Source: an uncultured Pelagibacteraceae bacterium (GTDB lineage: Bacteria; Pseudomonadota; Alphaproteobacteria; Pelagibacterales; Pelagibacteraceae). Taken from it: a DNA stretch of 64,000 nucleotides. The stretch is from positions 93,544 through 157,543 of the forward strand of contig CACPOD010000002.1 in assembly GCA_902635515.1 (NCBI GenBank), written 5' to 3'. Shown in pieces: positions 16,819-26,441 of the stretch. The notes below the pieces were generated by a model, which did no database searches, was not told the origin of the DNA, and saw only the letters and a program-made list of their open reading frames with translations. Positions within the stretch are counted from its first letter, which is position 1. Each line of letters begins with the position of its first letter. A program made the position numbers and the translations under genes.

Positions 16819-18346
16819 AGTGTCTTGTCTTTGAAAAAAGAAGCACGGTGTCAGTTTCATTTGCAAAATTAATTATTTCTTTATCTTTTATTGATCCAGA
16901 AGGTTGAATAACAGCTTTAACACCTGATTGGACTAATTTTTCGATACCATCTACAAAAGGAAAAAATGCGTCTGAGGCTGCCACTAAATTATCAGTCTGA
17001 AGATTAAATTTTTTCATTTTATTTATTGCTATTTGGCAACTATCTAGTCTACTTGGTTGACCAGAACCAATACCAACAGTAGCTTCATTAGATGCTAATA
17101 CTATTGCATTCGATTTTACATATCTGCATATATTAAAAGCAAAAATAAGATCTTTAAGTTGTTCAGATGTTGGTTTTCGTTTTGATACAACTTTAAAATT
17201 TTTTTTTGCAAATATATTTAAGTCCTCTGATTGTATCATTATATTTTGATTAAATGATACAAACCTAAAAAGTTCTTCTGATGTGTAATTTGTTCCATCA
17301 ATCAATCTTAAGTTTTTTTTAGAATTTAATATTTTGATTGCATTGCTATCGAAACCATTTGCAATTATTACCTCTAAAAATAACTTATTTAATTCAACTG
17401 CCAAATCATTCGTAATTTTAAAATTACAAGAAACTATTCCACCAAAAGCACTTACAGGGTCACATGAAAGAGCGGACTTGTAACTCTCTAAATGATCATT
17501 TTTAGCAGAGACTCCACATGGGTTTGCGTGTTTAACTATGACTGTTCCTTTTCCTTTTGGTAAAGATCTTGAAATAGTTAGAGCGCTAAATATGTCATTA
17601 TAATTGTTATAACTAAGCTGTTTTCCATGAATTTGTTTTAAGTTCACATTTGAACTACTGGAATAAATAGCGCTTAATTGGTGAGGATTTTCACCATATC
17701 TAAGTTGTGCAATTAGATTTCCATGAAAAATTTTTTTCTTAGGGAAAATAGTATTTGTTTTTTTGTTAAAATAGTTTGAAATCACAGAGTCATAATACGA
17801 CGTCTCAGCAAACGCTATTCTTGATAGTTTTTCTCTAAAATTTAAAGAAGTAGATCCCTTGAATTTTTTTAGTTCTTGAATTAACTCCTCATACTGATCT
17901 GAAGAGGTTATTACAGCTACATCATTGTAGTTTTTTGCCGCCGATCTAACCATAGTAGGACCACCTACATCTATATTTTCAATAATTTTTTTATGATTAT
18001 TTGTTTTTTTAAGAGTGTTTTCAAATGGATAAAAATTAACTATGACTAAATCAATATTCTCAAAATTATTATCTTTAAGATCTTTTAAGTGAGATTTTTT
18101 TTCTCTTTTATTTAAAATCCCTGCATGGATTTTTGGATGAAGAGTTTTTACTCTGCCCTCCAAAATCTCAGGGGAATTAGTAAAGTCAGATACTTCTAAA
18201 CAGTTAAATTTTAATCTTTTAATCTCTTTATAGGTACCACCTGAGCTAATTATTTTAATTTTGTTCTTTTTTAAAATATTTAGCAATGGTTTTAAGTTAT
18301 TTTTGTCAGATACAGAGATGAGTGCTGTTTTGATTTTTTTCTTCAT
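16808..18346 (-). CDS. purH: Bifunctional AICAR transformylase / IMP cyclohydrolase
   Basis: Final two steps of IMP synthesis, 512 residues. The N-terminal IMP cyclohydrolase domain (about 1-195) starts TALISVSDKNNLKPLL and contains FTNSPEILEGRVKTLHPKIHAGIL. The transformylase domain carries KHANPCGVS, LRYGENPHQ and the C-terminal AASDAFFPFVDGIE region. Its substrate AICAR is also a by-product of HisF. Start and stop overlap by one base with the upstream heparinase-like gene, giving an operon rpe - heparinase-like - purH. Confidence 0.96.
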   Translation of the reverse strand: MKKKIKTALISVSDKNNLKPLLNILKKNKIKIISSGGTYKEIKRLKFNCLEVSDFTNSPEILEGRVKTLHPKIHAGILNKREKKSHLKDLKDNNFENIDLVIVNFYPFENTLKKTNNHKKIIENIDVGGPTMVRSAAKNYNDVAVITSSDQYEELIQELKKFKGSTSLNFREKLSRIAFAETSYYDSVISNYFNKKTNTIFPKKKIFHGNLIAQLRYGENPHQLSAIYSSSSNVNLKQIHGKQLSYNNYNDIFSALTISRSLPKGKGTVIVKHANPCGVSAKNDHLESYKSALSCDPVSAFGGIVSCNFKITNDLAVELNKLFLEVIIANGFDSNAIKILNSKKNLRLIDGTNYTSEELFRFVSFNQNIMIQSEDLNIFAKKNFKVVSKRKPTSEQLKDLIFAFNICRYVKSNAIVLASNEATVGIGSGQPSRLDSCQIAINKMKKFNLQTDNLVAASDAFFPFVDGIEKLVQSGVKAVIQPSGSIKDKEIINFANETDTVLLFSKTRHFRH

Positions 18347-19971
18347 TATATTTTATGTATCTCCCACTTTATTATCTGTTCTTTTTCATGATTCATACCA
18401 GAGATAAAAAAATTTTGGTTTTCTTTATATGAATTTTTATTACCGAAATATAAACCATTATCAATATTAATATCAAAGTTATCACAACTAAATTTCCAAC
18501 CTTCCTCATCTAATTGAATTAGTATTGATTTGTTATCTTGTGTTTTCATTACTTTTGAGTTTGGATTAAGATGAAATCTAATATCAAATTTAATTTCTTT
18601 ACTTGGATTTTTTCTAAATAACTTATCATAGCCAATAAATTTCATTTGTTCTGGGAAGAATTCAATTTCTCTCTCATAAATGGCTCCAAATTTATCTAAA
18701 TATCCATCATGTGAACCTGATATTTTCCAATAATTATTTTCAAAAACTACATTTTTTTTTGATACTTTCAGTCCTTTATCAACAATAAAATTTTTTTGAT
18801 GCTTAATAAAATTACACGAGGAATAATCCTCAATGCTTAAAGCACAATGTAAGGCTGTGCTTCTTGATAATTTATTAAATTTATTATTTTTATCTGAATA
18901 GTAACCAGCATTAGAAATTAATTTTTTATCATTAGAAAATATTTCAAATGATAAAGCTCCTGCCTGATAGTCGTTAGAAAATATTTTGCTAGGGCTAGAT
19001 CCAATATCAGCAGCAAGAATTATTTTTTTATTTTTAAGTATTGCATAACCTCCTAGTTCATTAATTTGATTTTTAAAAGTGTAACCAAATCTTTTCAAGT
19101 ATTGATCAAATTCGTAATTATCAGAAGAATAGTTACCATTAAAAAAAATATCTTGTTTAAAATTTTGCCAAATAAAAGCGTAACTTGAGCCTAAATAGTA
19201 GATAGTTTCATCAATATATTCAGGGATCAAACTCTGAGATTCTTTAAACCACTCTCTAATTATTATAAAATATTTTAAATAAAATATTAATTGTCTGATA
19301 TTTCTTGATTTTGTAAAACCCTTATTATCGATTGAGAATTTAATTATATTTTTTAATAAATTTAATCCGTAAGTAAGATATTGTCTTTCATTCTTATAAG
19401 CTAAGCCAGTCAAAATTATTGCAGCACACCCAATCATCTTATTTTCTACTTCTTTTGGATTTTTTATTTCATTTAATAAATGATTAGTTTGCTTCTGTAT
19501 CATGTGATCAAAAGTAGTTCTGTATTCTTGATCACTATCTTCATAGGTAAGTTGATGATTTGATAACCATGAAATAATTCTTTTTGCAGTTAAATCAAAT
19601 TCCCAACTTCCTTTTTGATATCTAGTGTTATTTGAAATCCAATTTTTTATAACTGTTTGTGTACCTTTTTTGGAGGATTTTAAATCTAAACTGAAAAACC
19701 AAAAAAAATTATTTAATTTTTCATAATCTTTAGGACTTAATTTGTTTTGCCAAATTGACTCGATAGTAAAATCTTCAATTTTATATTTTTTATTTTGGTG
19801 TTTAATTATAGATGAGAGTAAATAAGGACTAGGTTTGTATTCAAAACTATTTTCAAAAGTTTTTGATATTTTTCTTTCGTAAAAATTTGAATTTTGATAA
19901 ATTGATTTAAAACTTTCTTTTATATTAAAATAAAATTGACCTAGAATGCCTAAGGAATTTTTAATAATCAT
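18346..19971 (-). CDS. Heparinase II/III family protein
   Basis: Predicted polysaccharide lyase-like protein of 541 residues. The N-terminal half is an alpha/alpha toroid (WEFDLTAKRIISWLSNH, then many aromatic helices). The C-terminal beta-sandwich contains GALSFEIFSNDKKLISNAGYY and RSTALHCALSIED, the usual heparinase II/III pattern with the conserved His. No signal peptide is evident. The gene next to purH in alphaproteobacteria is typically of this family, and its substrate there is unknown; cell-envelope glycan processing is a guess. Confidence 0.85.
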   Translation of the reverse strand: MIIKNSLGILGQFYFNIKESFKSIYQNSNFYERKISKTFENSFEYKPSPYLLSSIIKHQNKKYKIEDFTIESIWQNKLSPKDYEKLNNFFWFFSLDLKSSKKGTQTVIKNWISNNTRYQKGSWEFDLTAKRIISWLSNHQLTYEDSDQEYRTTFDHMIQKQTNHLLNEIKNPKEVENKMIGCAAIILTGLAYKNERQYLTYGLNLLKNIIKFSIDNKGFTKSRNIRQLIFYLKYFIIIREWFKESQSLIPEYIDETIYYLGSSYAFIWQNFKQDIFFNGNYSSDNYEFDQYLKRFGYTFKNQINELGGYAILKNKKIILAADIGSSPSKIFSNDYQAGALSFEIFSNDKKLISNAGYYSDKNNKFNKLSRSTALHCALSIEDYSSCNFIKHQKNFIVDKGLKVSKKNVVFENNYWKISGSHDGYLDKFGAIYEREIEFFPEQMKFIGYDKLFRKNPSKEIKFDIRFHLNPNSKVMKTQDNKSILIQLDEEGWKFSCDNFDINIDNGLYFGNKNSYKENQNFFISGMNHEKEQIIKWEIHKI

Positions 19972-19975
19972 TAAC

Positions 19976-20635
19976 TTATTTTAATTTTAATAAATTAATA
20001 TTTTTCTTTATATCTCCATCATTACTTTTGAATACTGTAGTACCAGAAACAAGTATATTGGCACCGGCATCAATTGCACTTTTGCAATTATCAAAATTGA
20101 TTCCACCATCAATTTCTATGTCAAAAGCCATCTTTTTTTGTTCTTTTATTTTTTTTAGTTCTTTAATTTTACCTAAAACTTCTGGCATAAATTTTTGACC
20201 TCCAAATCCAGGATTAACACTCATAATTAAAACTAAATCAATTTGATCTAATAGATCTAATATTAAATCAATTTTAGATTCAGGATTAAGTGAAACTCCA
20301 ACTTTCTTATTTTTTTCTTTTATCTTTTTGATTGAATTTTTTAAATTATCAGTAGCTTCGGGATGGATAGTAATTATATCTGCTCCCGCATCAGCGTAAG
20401 CATCTATGTATTTATGCACTGGTGATATCATCAAATGAACATCAAATTTTAATGAACAATGTTTTCGAAGAGCTTTAATTACAGGTGGACCTATTGTTAA
20501 ATTAGGAACAAAATGACCATCCATCACATCCACATGAATCATATCAGCCCCACCATCTTCGAGTCTTTTAATTTCTGAACCTAATTGACTAAAGTCAGCT
20601 GATAAAATTGATGGTGAAATTTGTATATTTTTCAT
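19976..20635 (-). CDS. rpe: Ribulose-phosphate 3-epimerase
   Basis: Interconverts ribulose 5-phosphate and xylulose 5-phosphate in the pentose phosphate pathway. It is a 219-residue barrel protein. ISPSILSADFSQLG starts the protein, IHVDVMDGHFVPNLTIGP carries the metal-binding His and Asp, and VHLMI and IMSVNPGFGGQKF are also family motifs. EIDGGINFDNC carries the second catalytic Asp. It leads the rpe - heparinase-like - purH run. Confidence 0.96.
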   Translation of the reverse strand: MKNIQISPSILSADFSQLGSEIKRLEDGGADMIHVDVMDGHFVPNLTIGPPVIKALRKHCSLKFDVHLMISPVHKYIDAYADAGADIITIHPEATDNLKNSIKKIKEKNKKVGVSLNPESKIDLILDLLDQIDLVLIMSVNPGFGGQKFMPEVLGKIKELKKIKEQKKMAFDIEIDGGINFDNCKSAIDAGANILVSGTTVFKSNDGDIKKNINLLKLK

Positions 20636-20669
20636 TGATTACTAGATTAACTAGTATCAATTTTAAAAA

Positions 20670-21020
20670 TTAAAATGAATTAAAAAATTGGTAAATTTGT
20701 CTAGAAATTTCACTCTCCAAAGGAAATGACAACATTCCCATCACCGAATAGCCTAAGATCCAAGGCATTAGATAAAATCTGATCATGTAGAAGAACCAAG
20801 CAACATATAAAGGAACTAATGGCCCAATGATAAATGAGGGCGTTATTGGTTTAAATAATTTTATTAGAGGATTGGTGTATTTCACAAATACTCTCATGAA
20901 AAAGAATTGCGAGTCTTCTCTTTGAAAAATATTCATCGCTACTCTTCCAATAAGAGTCCACATGATGATCCCAAGCAAATAATCAATAAAATATATTAAA
21001 GGATGAAAATTTGCTGACAT
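20670..21020 (-). CDS. YggT-like small membrane protein
   Basis: Membrane protein of 116 residues with about three hydrophobic segments (10-30, 55-80, 85-100). YIDYLLGIIMWTLIGRVAMNIF followed by YTNPLIKLFKPITPSFIIGPLVPLYVAWFFYMIRFYLMPW follows the YggT plan, in which a hydrophobic hairpin surrounds an NP...PI region. The family assignment is moderate. The start lies upstream of rpe by 34 bases. A strong terminator upstream separates it from the symporter genes. Confidence 0.65.
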   Translation of the reverse strand: MSANFHPLIYFIDYLLGIIMWTLIGRVAMNIFQREDSQFFFMRVFVKYTNPLIKLFKPITPSFIIGPLVPLYVAWFFYMIRFYLMPWILGYSVMGMLSFPLESEISRQIYQFFNSF

Positions 21021-21048
21021 TTAAAATTTATATTGGAAAATGTATTGA

Positions 21049-21078
21049 AATAAAAGGGGCGAAATTAATCGCCCCTTT
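21049..21078 (-). terminator. Rho-independent terminator of the symporter operon
   Basis: A perfect 10-base inverted repeat (AAAGGGGCGA at 21053-21062, TCGCCCCTTT at 21069-21078) surrounds a six-base loop. On the minus strand the GC-rich stem is followed by TTTTATTTC, a T-rich tail. It begins about 10 bases after the symporter stop (21089). This is the clearest intrinsic terminator in the window. Confidence 0.8.
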
Positions 21079-21088
21079 AAAAGATTAT

Positions 21089-22900
21089 TTAGTGTGATTT
21101 ACCAAGAATTGATTTACCACTTGGTACACGAACATCATCAACCATTTTTTGAGTAGCTTTATCTGGTTCTGTAGTCATTAAACTAACTACTACCATTAAA
21201 ACTAAACTAACAGCTGATCCGAAGATACCAAATGTTAACTGAGTAATTCCTAGGAATCCGCTTCCACCAGTTCGTACCCAAACTAAGTACCATGCACCGG
21301 CGATTAGACCTCCTAGCATACCAGCAATCGCACCTTGTCTATTAGCTCTCTTCCACCATACACCAAGTACAAGTGGGAAGAACAATCCAGACATCGCAAA
21401 ATCAAAAGCCCAGATGACTGAACCTAAGATTCCTTGAATCTCCATTGCCGCAATAGTTGCTCCAGCAAAACCAATTATTACAAGTAATACCCTTGCAACA
21501 AGTAGTCGTTTTGCAGTTTCCGCTTTTGGATCAATGATCTTATAGTAAACATCATGTGATATAGCGTTTGCAATCGCTAGAATCAAACCATCGGCAGTAG
21601 ACATGGCAGCTGCCATACCTCCTGCAGCAACTAGACCTGAAATTACGTAAGGTAATCCAGCTATCTCTGGTGTTGCTAACACAACGGCTTTACCACCCAT
21701 GAAGAACTCATTTAATTCTAGAGTTCCATTTCCGTTAAAGTCGCTGATAAACATTAGGTTTGCTTGGTTCCAGTTTTGGTACCAATCTATCGCTTCCACT
21801 TCTGCAAATGTCTTACCGATAATACCAGTTGGTAAATTCGGGTCGATCAATGATAACTTAGATAATGTAGCTAACATTGGAGCAGAAGAATAAAGTAGGA
21901 AGATAAAGAATAATGACCAACCTACTGATTTTCTAGCTGCTTTTACACTTGGAGTAGTAAAGTATCTCATCATCACGTGCGGTAATGAAGCTGTTCCCAT
22001 CATCATCGCTAATGCTAATGAAATAAACGCCCAAGGTGTAGCGTTAACTGCAGAGTGAGCTTTAGTTATTCCTGCTAAGCCTTTAGGTACTGTTTTTAGA
22101 TCAGCAGCTGCGTTTTTAACAAAACCAAACTGTTGTTCTAATTCACCAATTCTAGCTACCTCGTCAGCTAACATAAAGTGAGGGAAGAAACCTGCACCCA
22201 TTTTGTTACTGATCCAGAATACTGGAAGTAGGTATGCTATAATTAGTACGATATATTGTGCAACCTGTGTCCAAGTTACCCCTCTCATACCACCTAACAT
22301 TGAACATAATAAAATACTTATTAGTCCAACATAAACTGCGTATTGGAATGGGATATCTAGTGCAACAGATGCAATAGTACCTGTAGCGTTAATTTGTGCA
22401 GTCACATAAGTAAATGAAGCAACAGTTAAAACGACCACTGCGCTAAATCTTGCTAAATTACCACCGTATCTCGTACCTATAAAATCTGGAACTGTATAAC
22501 AGCCAAATTTTCTTAAGTATGGTGCTAATAAAGATGCAACAAGCACGTATCCACCAGTCCAACCAACAAGTAGAGCCATATAACCGTAACCTTTAAAGTA
22601 AATACCACCTGCCATAGCAACGAATGATGCACCAGACATCCAGTCTGCTGCAGTCGCCATTCCGTTGAAGACTGTTGGTACTTGCCTTCCAGCTACATAA
22701 TATGCATCTGCTTGGGCTGTTCTTGATAGATAACCGATTAATGCATAGATGAATACAGTAAATGCAACGAAAGCGATACCTATCGTTTTAGCTGTCATAC
22801 CCATCTGTTCAGCAATTGCCATAATGATTATGAAACCTACAAATCCTCCTGTATAGATTCCGTAAATCTTAGGCAAATTATCTATGAAATTACCTTTCAT
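21089..22900 (-). CDS. Sodium:solute symporter, large subunit (VC_2705-type)
   Basis: SSS-family transporter of 603 residues with about 13 membrane segments. AMATAADWMSGASFVAMAGGIYF and the Gly-rich GGYVLVASLLAPYLRKFGCYTVPDFIGTRYG region are typical. Position next to a DUF4212 small subunit is typical of the long symporter subfamily related to acetate/monocarboxylate carriers. A soluble insertion carries a canonical EF-hand loop, DFNGNGTLELNE at residues 387-398, just before NPE-like sodium-site helices (LATPEIAGLPYVISG). Codon use is less AT-biased than in neighbours, suggesting high expression. The substrate is not certain; acs at 23916 makes acetate plausible. Confidence 0.9.
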   Translation of the reverse strand: MKGNFIDNLPKIYGIYTGGFVGFIIIMAIAEQMGMTAKTIGIAFVAFTVFIYALIGYLSRTAQADAYYVAGRQVPTVFNGMATAADWMSGASFVAMAGGIYFKGYGYMALLVGWTGGYVLVASLLAPYLRKFGCYTVPDFIGTRYGGNLARFSAVVVLTVASFTYVTAQINATGTIASVALDIPFQYAVYVGLISILLCSMLGGMRGVTWTQVAQYIVLIIAYLLPVFWISNKMGAGFFPHFMLADEVARIGELEQQFGFVKNAAADLKTVPKGLAGITKAHSAVNATPWAFISLALAMMMGTASLPHVMMRYFTTPSVKAARKSVGWSLFFIFLLYSSAPMLATLSKLSLIDPNLPTGIIGKTFAEVEAIDWYQNWNQANLMFISDFNGNGTLELNEFFMGGKAVVLATPEIAGLPYVISGLVAAGGMAAAMSTADGLILAIANAISHDVYYKIIDPKAETAKRLLVARVLLVIIGFAGATIAAMEIQGILGSVIWAFDFAMSGLFFPLVLGVWWKRANRQGAIAGMLGGLIAGAWYLVWVRTGGSGFLGITQLTFGIFGSAVSLVLMVVVSLMTTEPDKATQKMVDDVRVPSGKSILGKSH

Positions 22901-23160
22901 TATTCGTCCTCTCTTTCGCTAAAGCCGAACTCTTCATCGATTTTTTCTTGTCTATTCGCAAACCAGAAAATTAGGATTACAAATGCACCAAGAGATCCCT
23001 GACATGTAAACCAGTATGTCCACGGATAACCGAAAGGTCCTGTGACCTCGTTCATTTCAGCTCCAAAGAGAAAGATGCCAATTGAGAAAACAAACCAGAT
23101 TGCCAGTGTTATAAATAACAATCCCCTGGTTTTTTCCCAGTGTTTTTGTTGATTTGACAT
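22900..23160 (-). CDS. DUF4212 symporter small subunit
   Basis: Membrane protein of 86 residues with two helices (about 13-33 and 48-68) and a charged C-terminus. HWEKTRGLLFITLAIWFVFSIGIFLF and FGYPWTYWFTCQGSLGAFVILIFWFANRQ match the small partner found ahead of VC_2705-type symporters. Its stop overlaps the large subunit start by one base. A purine-rich ribosome site GAGAGG precedes the ATG, stronger than in most genes here. A short perfect dyad TGGTT-GA-AACCA at 23186-23197 lies in the leader and could be an operator. Confidence 0.93.
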   Translation of the reverse strand: MSNQQKHWEKTRGLLFITLAIWFVFSIGIFLFGAEMNEVTGPFGYPWTYWFTCQGSLGAFVILIFWFANRQEKIDEEFGFSEREDE

Positions 23161-23269
23161 TTATACCTCTCTATTTAGTTATAACTGGTTGAAACCATAA
23201 CCATTATGAAGGTTTTGAAAAGACCTAAAATTCACCATATAAGGTACTTATTTACTTGCTTTTTTAAGA

Positions 23270-23275
23270 TATAAT
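23270..23275 (+). promoter_or_regulatory. Probable -10 element TATAAT
   Basis: A consensus TATAAT lies 20 bases before the ATG at 23296. Transcription from it would begin near 23282. It covers an in-frame TTG at 23275, which argues against that codon as the start. No good -35 hexamer is visible at 17 bases. Confidence 0.4.
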
Positions 23276-23295
23276 TGGCGCACTTACAAATTAAC

Positions 23296-23919
23296 ATGGG
23301 AAAATACAAATTAACTTGGAGAGACATAAAACTTGAAGATTTCAAAACATATTTATTCGCCATGTTTAAGGCGTTTATTCCCAAAAAAAAAATAAAAACT
23401 TTGGATGAGTTAGAGCAGTTTATTCAAACAAAATCTGCCTGGGCTACTCAGGTTACTTTATATAATTATCTTAAAACTAGAATGGGAACAAGATACGTTC
23501 TTCATTTTGACAATGATGAATTTATGTCATCAGTAAATCTTGCTAAATGGAACATTTATTCAGTTGCATTACAAGATTTAACTTTTTTTACTTTTTCATA
23601 TTTAAAAGTTAATTTTAATTATCAGGATATTGATAAAGCAAACGAAATTTTCAATAAAATTTTAGATGACGAAATTTCTAATAAGATGCCGTTAAATATT
23701 ATTGATGAAGCTAGGAAAAGTTTTGATGAACGATTAGAGAAAATAAATTGGGATGTTTATTATCAAGACTTACCTTTTAATCCTAGTGCTCTTTCTTTAT
23801 ATAAGTGGGCTCCAATTGCAGACGAATTAAAAACTTTAGATCGTAAGATTGTTTTAAATTCAATGATTTTAAAGTGGGATGTTGTTAAACAAGAGTTTAA
23901 AGATTTAATTCAGTTTTAA
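23296..23919 (+). CDS. Conserved protein of unknown function
   Basis: Soluble protein of 207 residues that I do not recognise with confidence; it looks like a conserved alphaproteobacterial family. It has an amphipathic start ([32 protein letters not shown]), then a region rich in aromatic residues ([20 protein letters not shown] and [19 protein letters not shown]). There is no signal peptide or obvious catalytic motif. The ATG at 23296 is preferred because a TATAAT box covers the upstream TTG. It is divergent from the symporter and converges on acs, whose stop it overlaps. Confidence 0.7.
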   Translation: MGKYKLTWRDIKLEDFKTYLFAMFKAFIPKKKIKTLDELEQFIQTKSAWATQVTLYNYLKTRMGTRYVLHFDNDEFMSSVNLAKWNIYSVALQDLTFFTFSYLKVNFNYQDIDKANEIFNKILDDEISNKMPLNIIDEARKSFDERLEKINWDVYYQDLPFNPSALSLYKWAPIADELKTLDRKIVLNSMILKWDVVKQEFKDLIQF

Positions 23920-26012
23920 ATATTTTTTCTATTATCTACTAAACTATCAACAACACTTGGGTCAGCTAGAGTTGTGGTATCACCTAATTGACCATGTTCA
24001 TTTGCTGCAATTTTTCTTAAAATTCTTCTCATTATTTTTCCTGATCTTGTTTTAGGAAGACCTGGAGTAAAATGAATTAGATCTGGAGTTGCCAAAGGTC
24101 CGATTTGTTTTCTAACCCAAAGTTTTAGATCCCTTTCAAGCTCGCCTGTTTCGTTTTCTCCTGCATTTAATGTTACATAACAATATAAACCATTACCTTT
24201 AATATCGTGAGGGTAACCAACTACAGCAGCTTCAGCTACTTTTGGATGAGCAACAAATGCACTTTCAATTTCAGCGGTTCCTAGGTTGTGCCCTGAAACA
24301 ATAATTACATCATCTACTCGACCAGTGATCCAGTAATAACCATCTTTATCTCTTCTACATCCGTCACCAGTGAAATATTTTCCGTTGAATTGAGAAAAAT
24401 ATGTATCGATAAATCTTTGATGATCTCCATATACCGTTCTCATTTGTCCAGGCCACGATTGAGCTATACAAAGTCTTCCCTCACCAGCTCCTTTAATTTC
24501 TTTTCCATTTTTATCTACAAGCACTGGCTTAATTCCATAGAATGGTTTTGTTGCTGATCCAGGTTTAAGAGGAATGGCACCTGTTTGAGGAGCGATCATT
24601 ATACCCCCAGTTTCTGTCTGCCACCATGTATCTACAATTGGGCATTTAGAATTACCTACAGTTTTATAATACCACATCCAAGCCTCTGGATTTATTGGTT
24701 CTCCCACCGTTCCTAAGAGTTTAAGTGATTTTCGAGATGTTTTCTTAACTGGTTTATCTCCTTCACGCATCAAAGCTCTTATTGCAGTCGGAGCTGTATA
24801 GAATGTATTTACTTTATATTTATCAACTATTTGCCACCATCTAGAACTATCAGGATAATTTGGAATTCCTTCAAACATGATAGTTGTAGCACCATTCGAA
24901 AGTGGTCCATAAATAATGTAACTATGTCCAGTTACCCAGCCAATATCAGCAGTACACCAATAAATATCTTTTGGTTTGTAGTTGAAAATATATTGATGAG
25001 TCATTGATGCATAAACCATATAACCACCAGTAGTATGAAGAACTCCTTTAGGTTTCCCTGTTGAACCCGAAGTATATAAAATAAACAAAGGATCCTCCGC
25101 GTTCATTTCCTCAGGTTCACAATGATTAGGAACGTCTTTAATTAGATCATGATACCAAACATCTCTATCTTGATCCCAGTTGATATAATTACCTGTTCGT
25201 TTAACAACAATACATTTTTTAACATTTGGACAACTCATCAGAGCTTCATCAACTGTATATTTCAGCGGTATAGTTTTTCCTCCTCGCACTCCTTCATCAG
25301 CTGTGATTATATATTCTGACTCGCAATCATTCACTCTTCCAGAGATAGATTCTGCTGAAAAACCTCCAAAAATAATCGAATGAACTGCACCAATTCTCAC
25401 ACAGGCCAGCATTAAAATTGCTAACTCTGGTATCATAGTTAAATAAATTGTTACACGGTCACCTTTTTTAATTCCTAATTTTTTTAAACCATTTGCTGCT
25501 TTAGAAACTTTTTGATGAAGTTGTTTATAAGAAATTTTTTGACTGTCTTTTGGATCATCTCCCACCCAAATAATAGCAGTTTTATCTTTTTTATCCTTTA
25601 AATGTCTATCAATACAATTTGCTGAAGCATTTAAAGTGCCATCTTCAAACCATTTAATTTTTACTTCTTTTGTACTGTATTTTACGTCTTTAATTTTTTT
25701 ATATGGTTTTATCCAAGTAATTCTTTTTCCCTCTTTCCTCCAAAATTCGTCATTGCTTTTTATAGATTGAGAATATTTCTGTTGGTATTTACTTTTATTT
25801 GCTAAGCTACTTTTAACCCATTCTGGTTTTGTTTTAATAACAACTTCAGGAGGTGTATTTCCGTTTTCTTTTTTTGCTTTAAATCTTTTTTTTGGTTTTT
25901 TAGAAGATTTTTTTCTAACTTTAGATCTTCTTTTCACCTTTTTTGAGGTTTTTTTTCTAACTTTAGACTTTTTTTTTCTTACCTTGCTTTTCTTCTTCTT
26001 TTTTTTTGGCAT
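23916..26012 (-). CDS. acs: Acetyl-CoA synthetase with lysine-rich N-terminal tail
   Basis: AMP-forming acetate activation. The protein has 698 residues against the usual 645-660. The ANL-family core is complete: [15 protein letters not shown] (AMP loop), [33 protein letters not shown], and the C-terminal [16 protein letters not shown], whose Lys is the usual acetylation site. Residues 1-48 are almost only Lys, Arg and Ser, with SKVRKK repeated at 9-14, 16-21 and 30-35. The Acs fold starts near [13 protein letters not shown]. No alternative start exists between the tail and the core. Proximity to the symporter suggests acetate use. Confidence 0.95.
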   Translation of the reverse strand: MPKKKKKKSKVRKKKSKVRKKTSKKVKRRSKVRKKSSKKPKKRFKAKKENGNTPPEVVIKTKPEWVKSSLANKSKYQQKYSQSIKSNDEFWRKEGKRITWIKPYKKIKDVKYSTKEVKIKWFEDGTLNASANCIDRHLKDKKDKTAIIWVGDDPKDSQKISYKQLHQKVSKAANGLKKLGIKKGDRVTIYLTMIPELAILMLACVRIGAVHSIIFGGFSAESISGRVNDCESEYIITADEGVRGGKTIPLKYTVDEALMSCPNVKKCIVVKRTGNYINWDQDRDVWYHDLIKDVPNHCEPEEMNAEDPLFILYTSGSTGKPKGVLHTTGGYMVYASMTHQYIFNYKPKDIYWCTADIGWVTGHSYIIYGPLSNGATTIMFEGIPNYPDSSRWWQIVDKYKVNTFYTAPTAIRALMREGDKPVKKTSRKSLKLLGTVGEPINPEAWMWYYKTVGNSKCPIVDTWWQTETGGIMIAPQTGAIPLKPGSATKPFYGIKPVLVDKNGKEIKGAGEGRLCIAQSWPGQMRTVYGDHQRFIDTYFSQFNGKYFTGDGCRRDKDGYYWITGRVDDVIIVSGHNLGTAEIESAFVAHPKVAEAAVVGYPHDIKGNGLYCYVTLNAGENETGELERDLKLWVRKQIGPLATPDLIHFTPGLPKTRSGKIMRRILRKIAANEHGQLGDTTTLADPSVVDSLVDNRKNI

Positions 26013-26027
26013 AGGACAATTTTTTTT

Positions 26028-26441
26028 TTAAATTCTACTCATGTTATTTATAATTTTCCAGCTTTTATAATCAACAGGCATTACAGAAAGCCTACTTTGC
26101 TTTATCAGAGCTAAATGGCTTAAATCCTTATTTTTTTTAATATTTTCGAGAGTTATAGGCTTTGAAAATTTAGACTTAAATTGAACAGTAACGGCAACAA
26201 ATCTCCCAGTTTTGTCTGTTTTATCTATATACGATTCTTTAATAACTTTTACTATTCCAACTATCTCTTTTCCTATGTTTGAATGATAAAAAAAACATAG
26301 ATCTCCTTTACTCATACTTTTTAAATTTTTTGCAGCTTGATAATTTCTGACACCATCCCAAGGTGCACCTTTAATTCCAGCTTTTTTTTGTTGGTCAATT
26401 GACCAAACATCTGGTTCAGATTTCATCAACCAATATTTCAT
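26028..26441 (-). CDS. EVE-domain protein
   Basis: PUA-like EVE domain of 137 residues, a fold that in other proteins binds modified bases. YWLMKSEPDVWSIDQ and WDGVRNYQAAKNLKSMSKGDLCFFYHSN are the family hallmarks, followed by IVGIVKVIKE. It overlaps tsaD by one base. Linkage to tsaD is common in alphaproteobacteria and hints at a role around tRNA modification, which is an inference. Confidence 0.93.
   Translation of the reverse strand: MKYWLMKSEPDVWSIDQQKKAGIKGAPWDGVRNYQAAKNLKSMSKGDLCFFYHSNIGKEIVGIVKVIKESYIDKTDKTGRFVAVTVQFKSKFSKPITLENIKKNKDLSHLALIKQSRLSVMPVDYKSWKIINNMSRI

Noticed and set aside
23275..23295. TTG start for the unknown protein at 23296
   Set aside because: A consensus TATAAT overlaps the TTG, so the codon would lie upstream of the likely transcript start.
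25868..26012. Low-complexity A/G tract as a DNA repeat or assembly artefact
   Set aside because: It keeps the acs reading frame and encodes an ordered basic repeat, so it is treated as part of the gene and raised as a finding instead.
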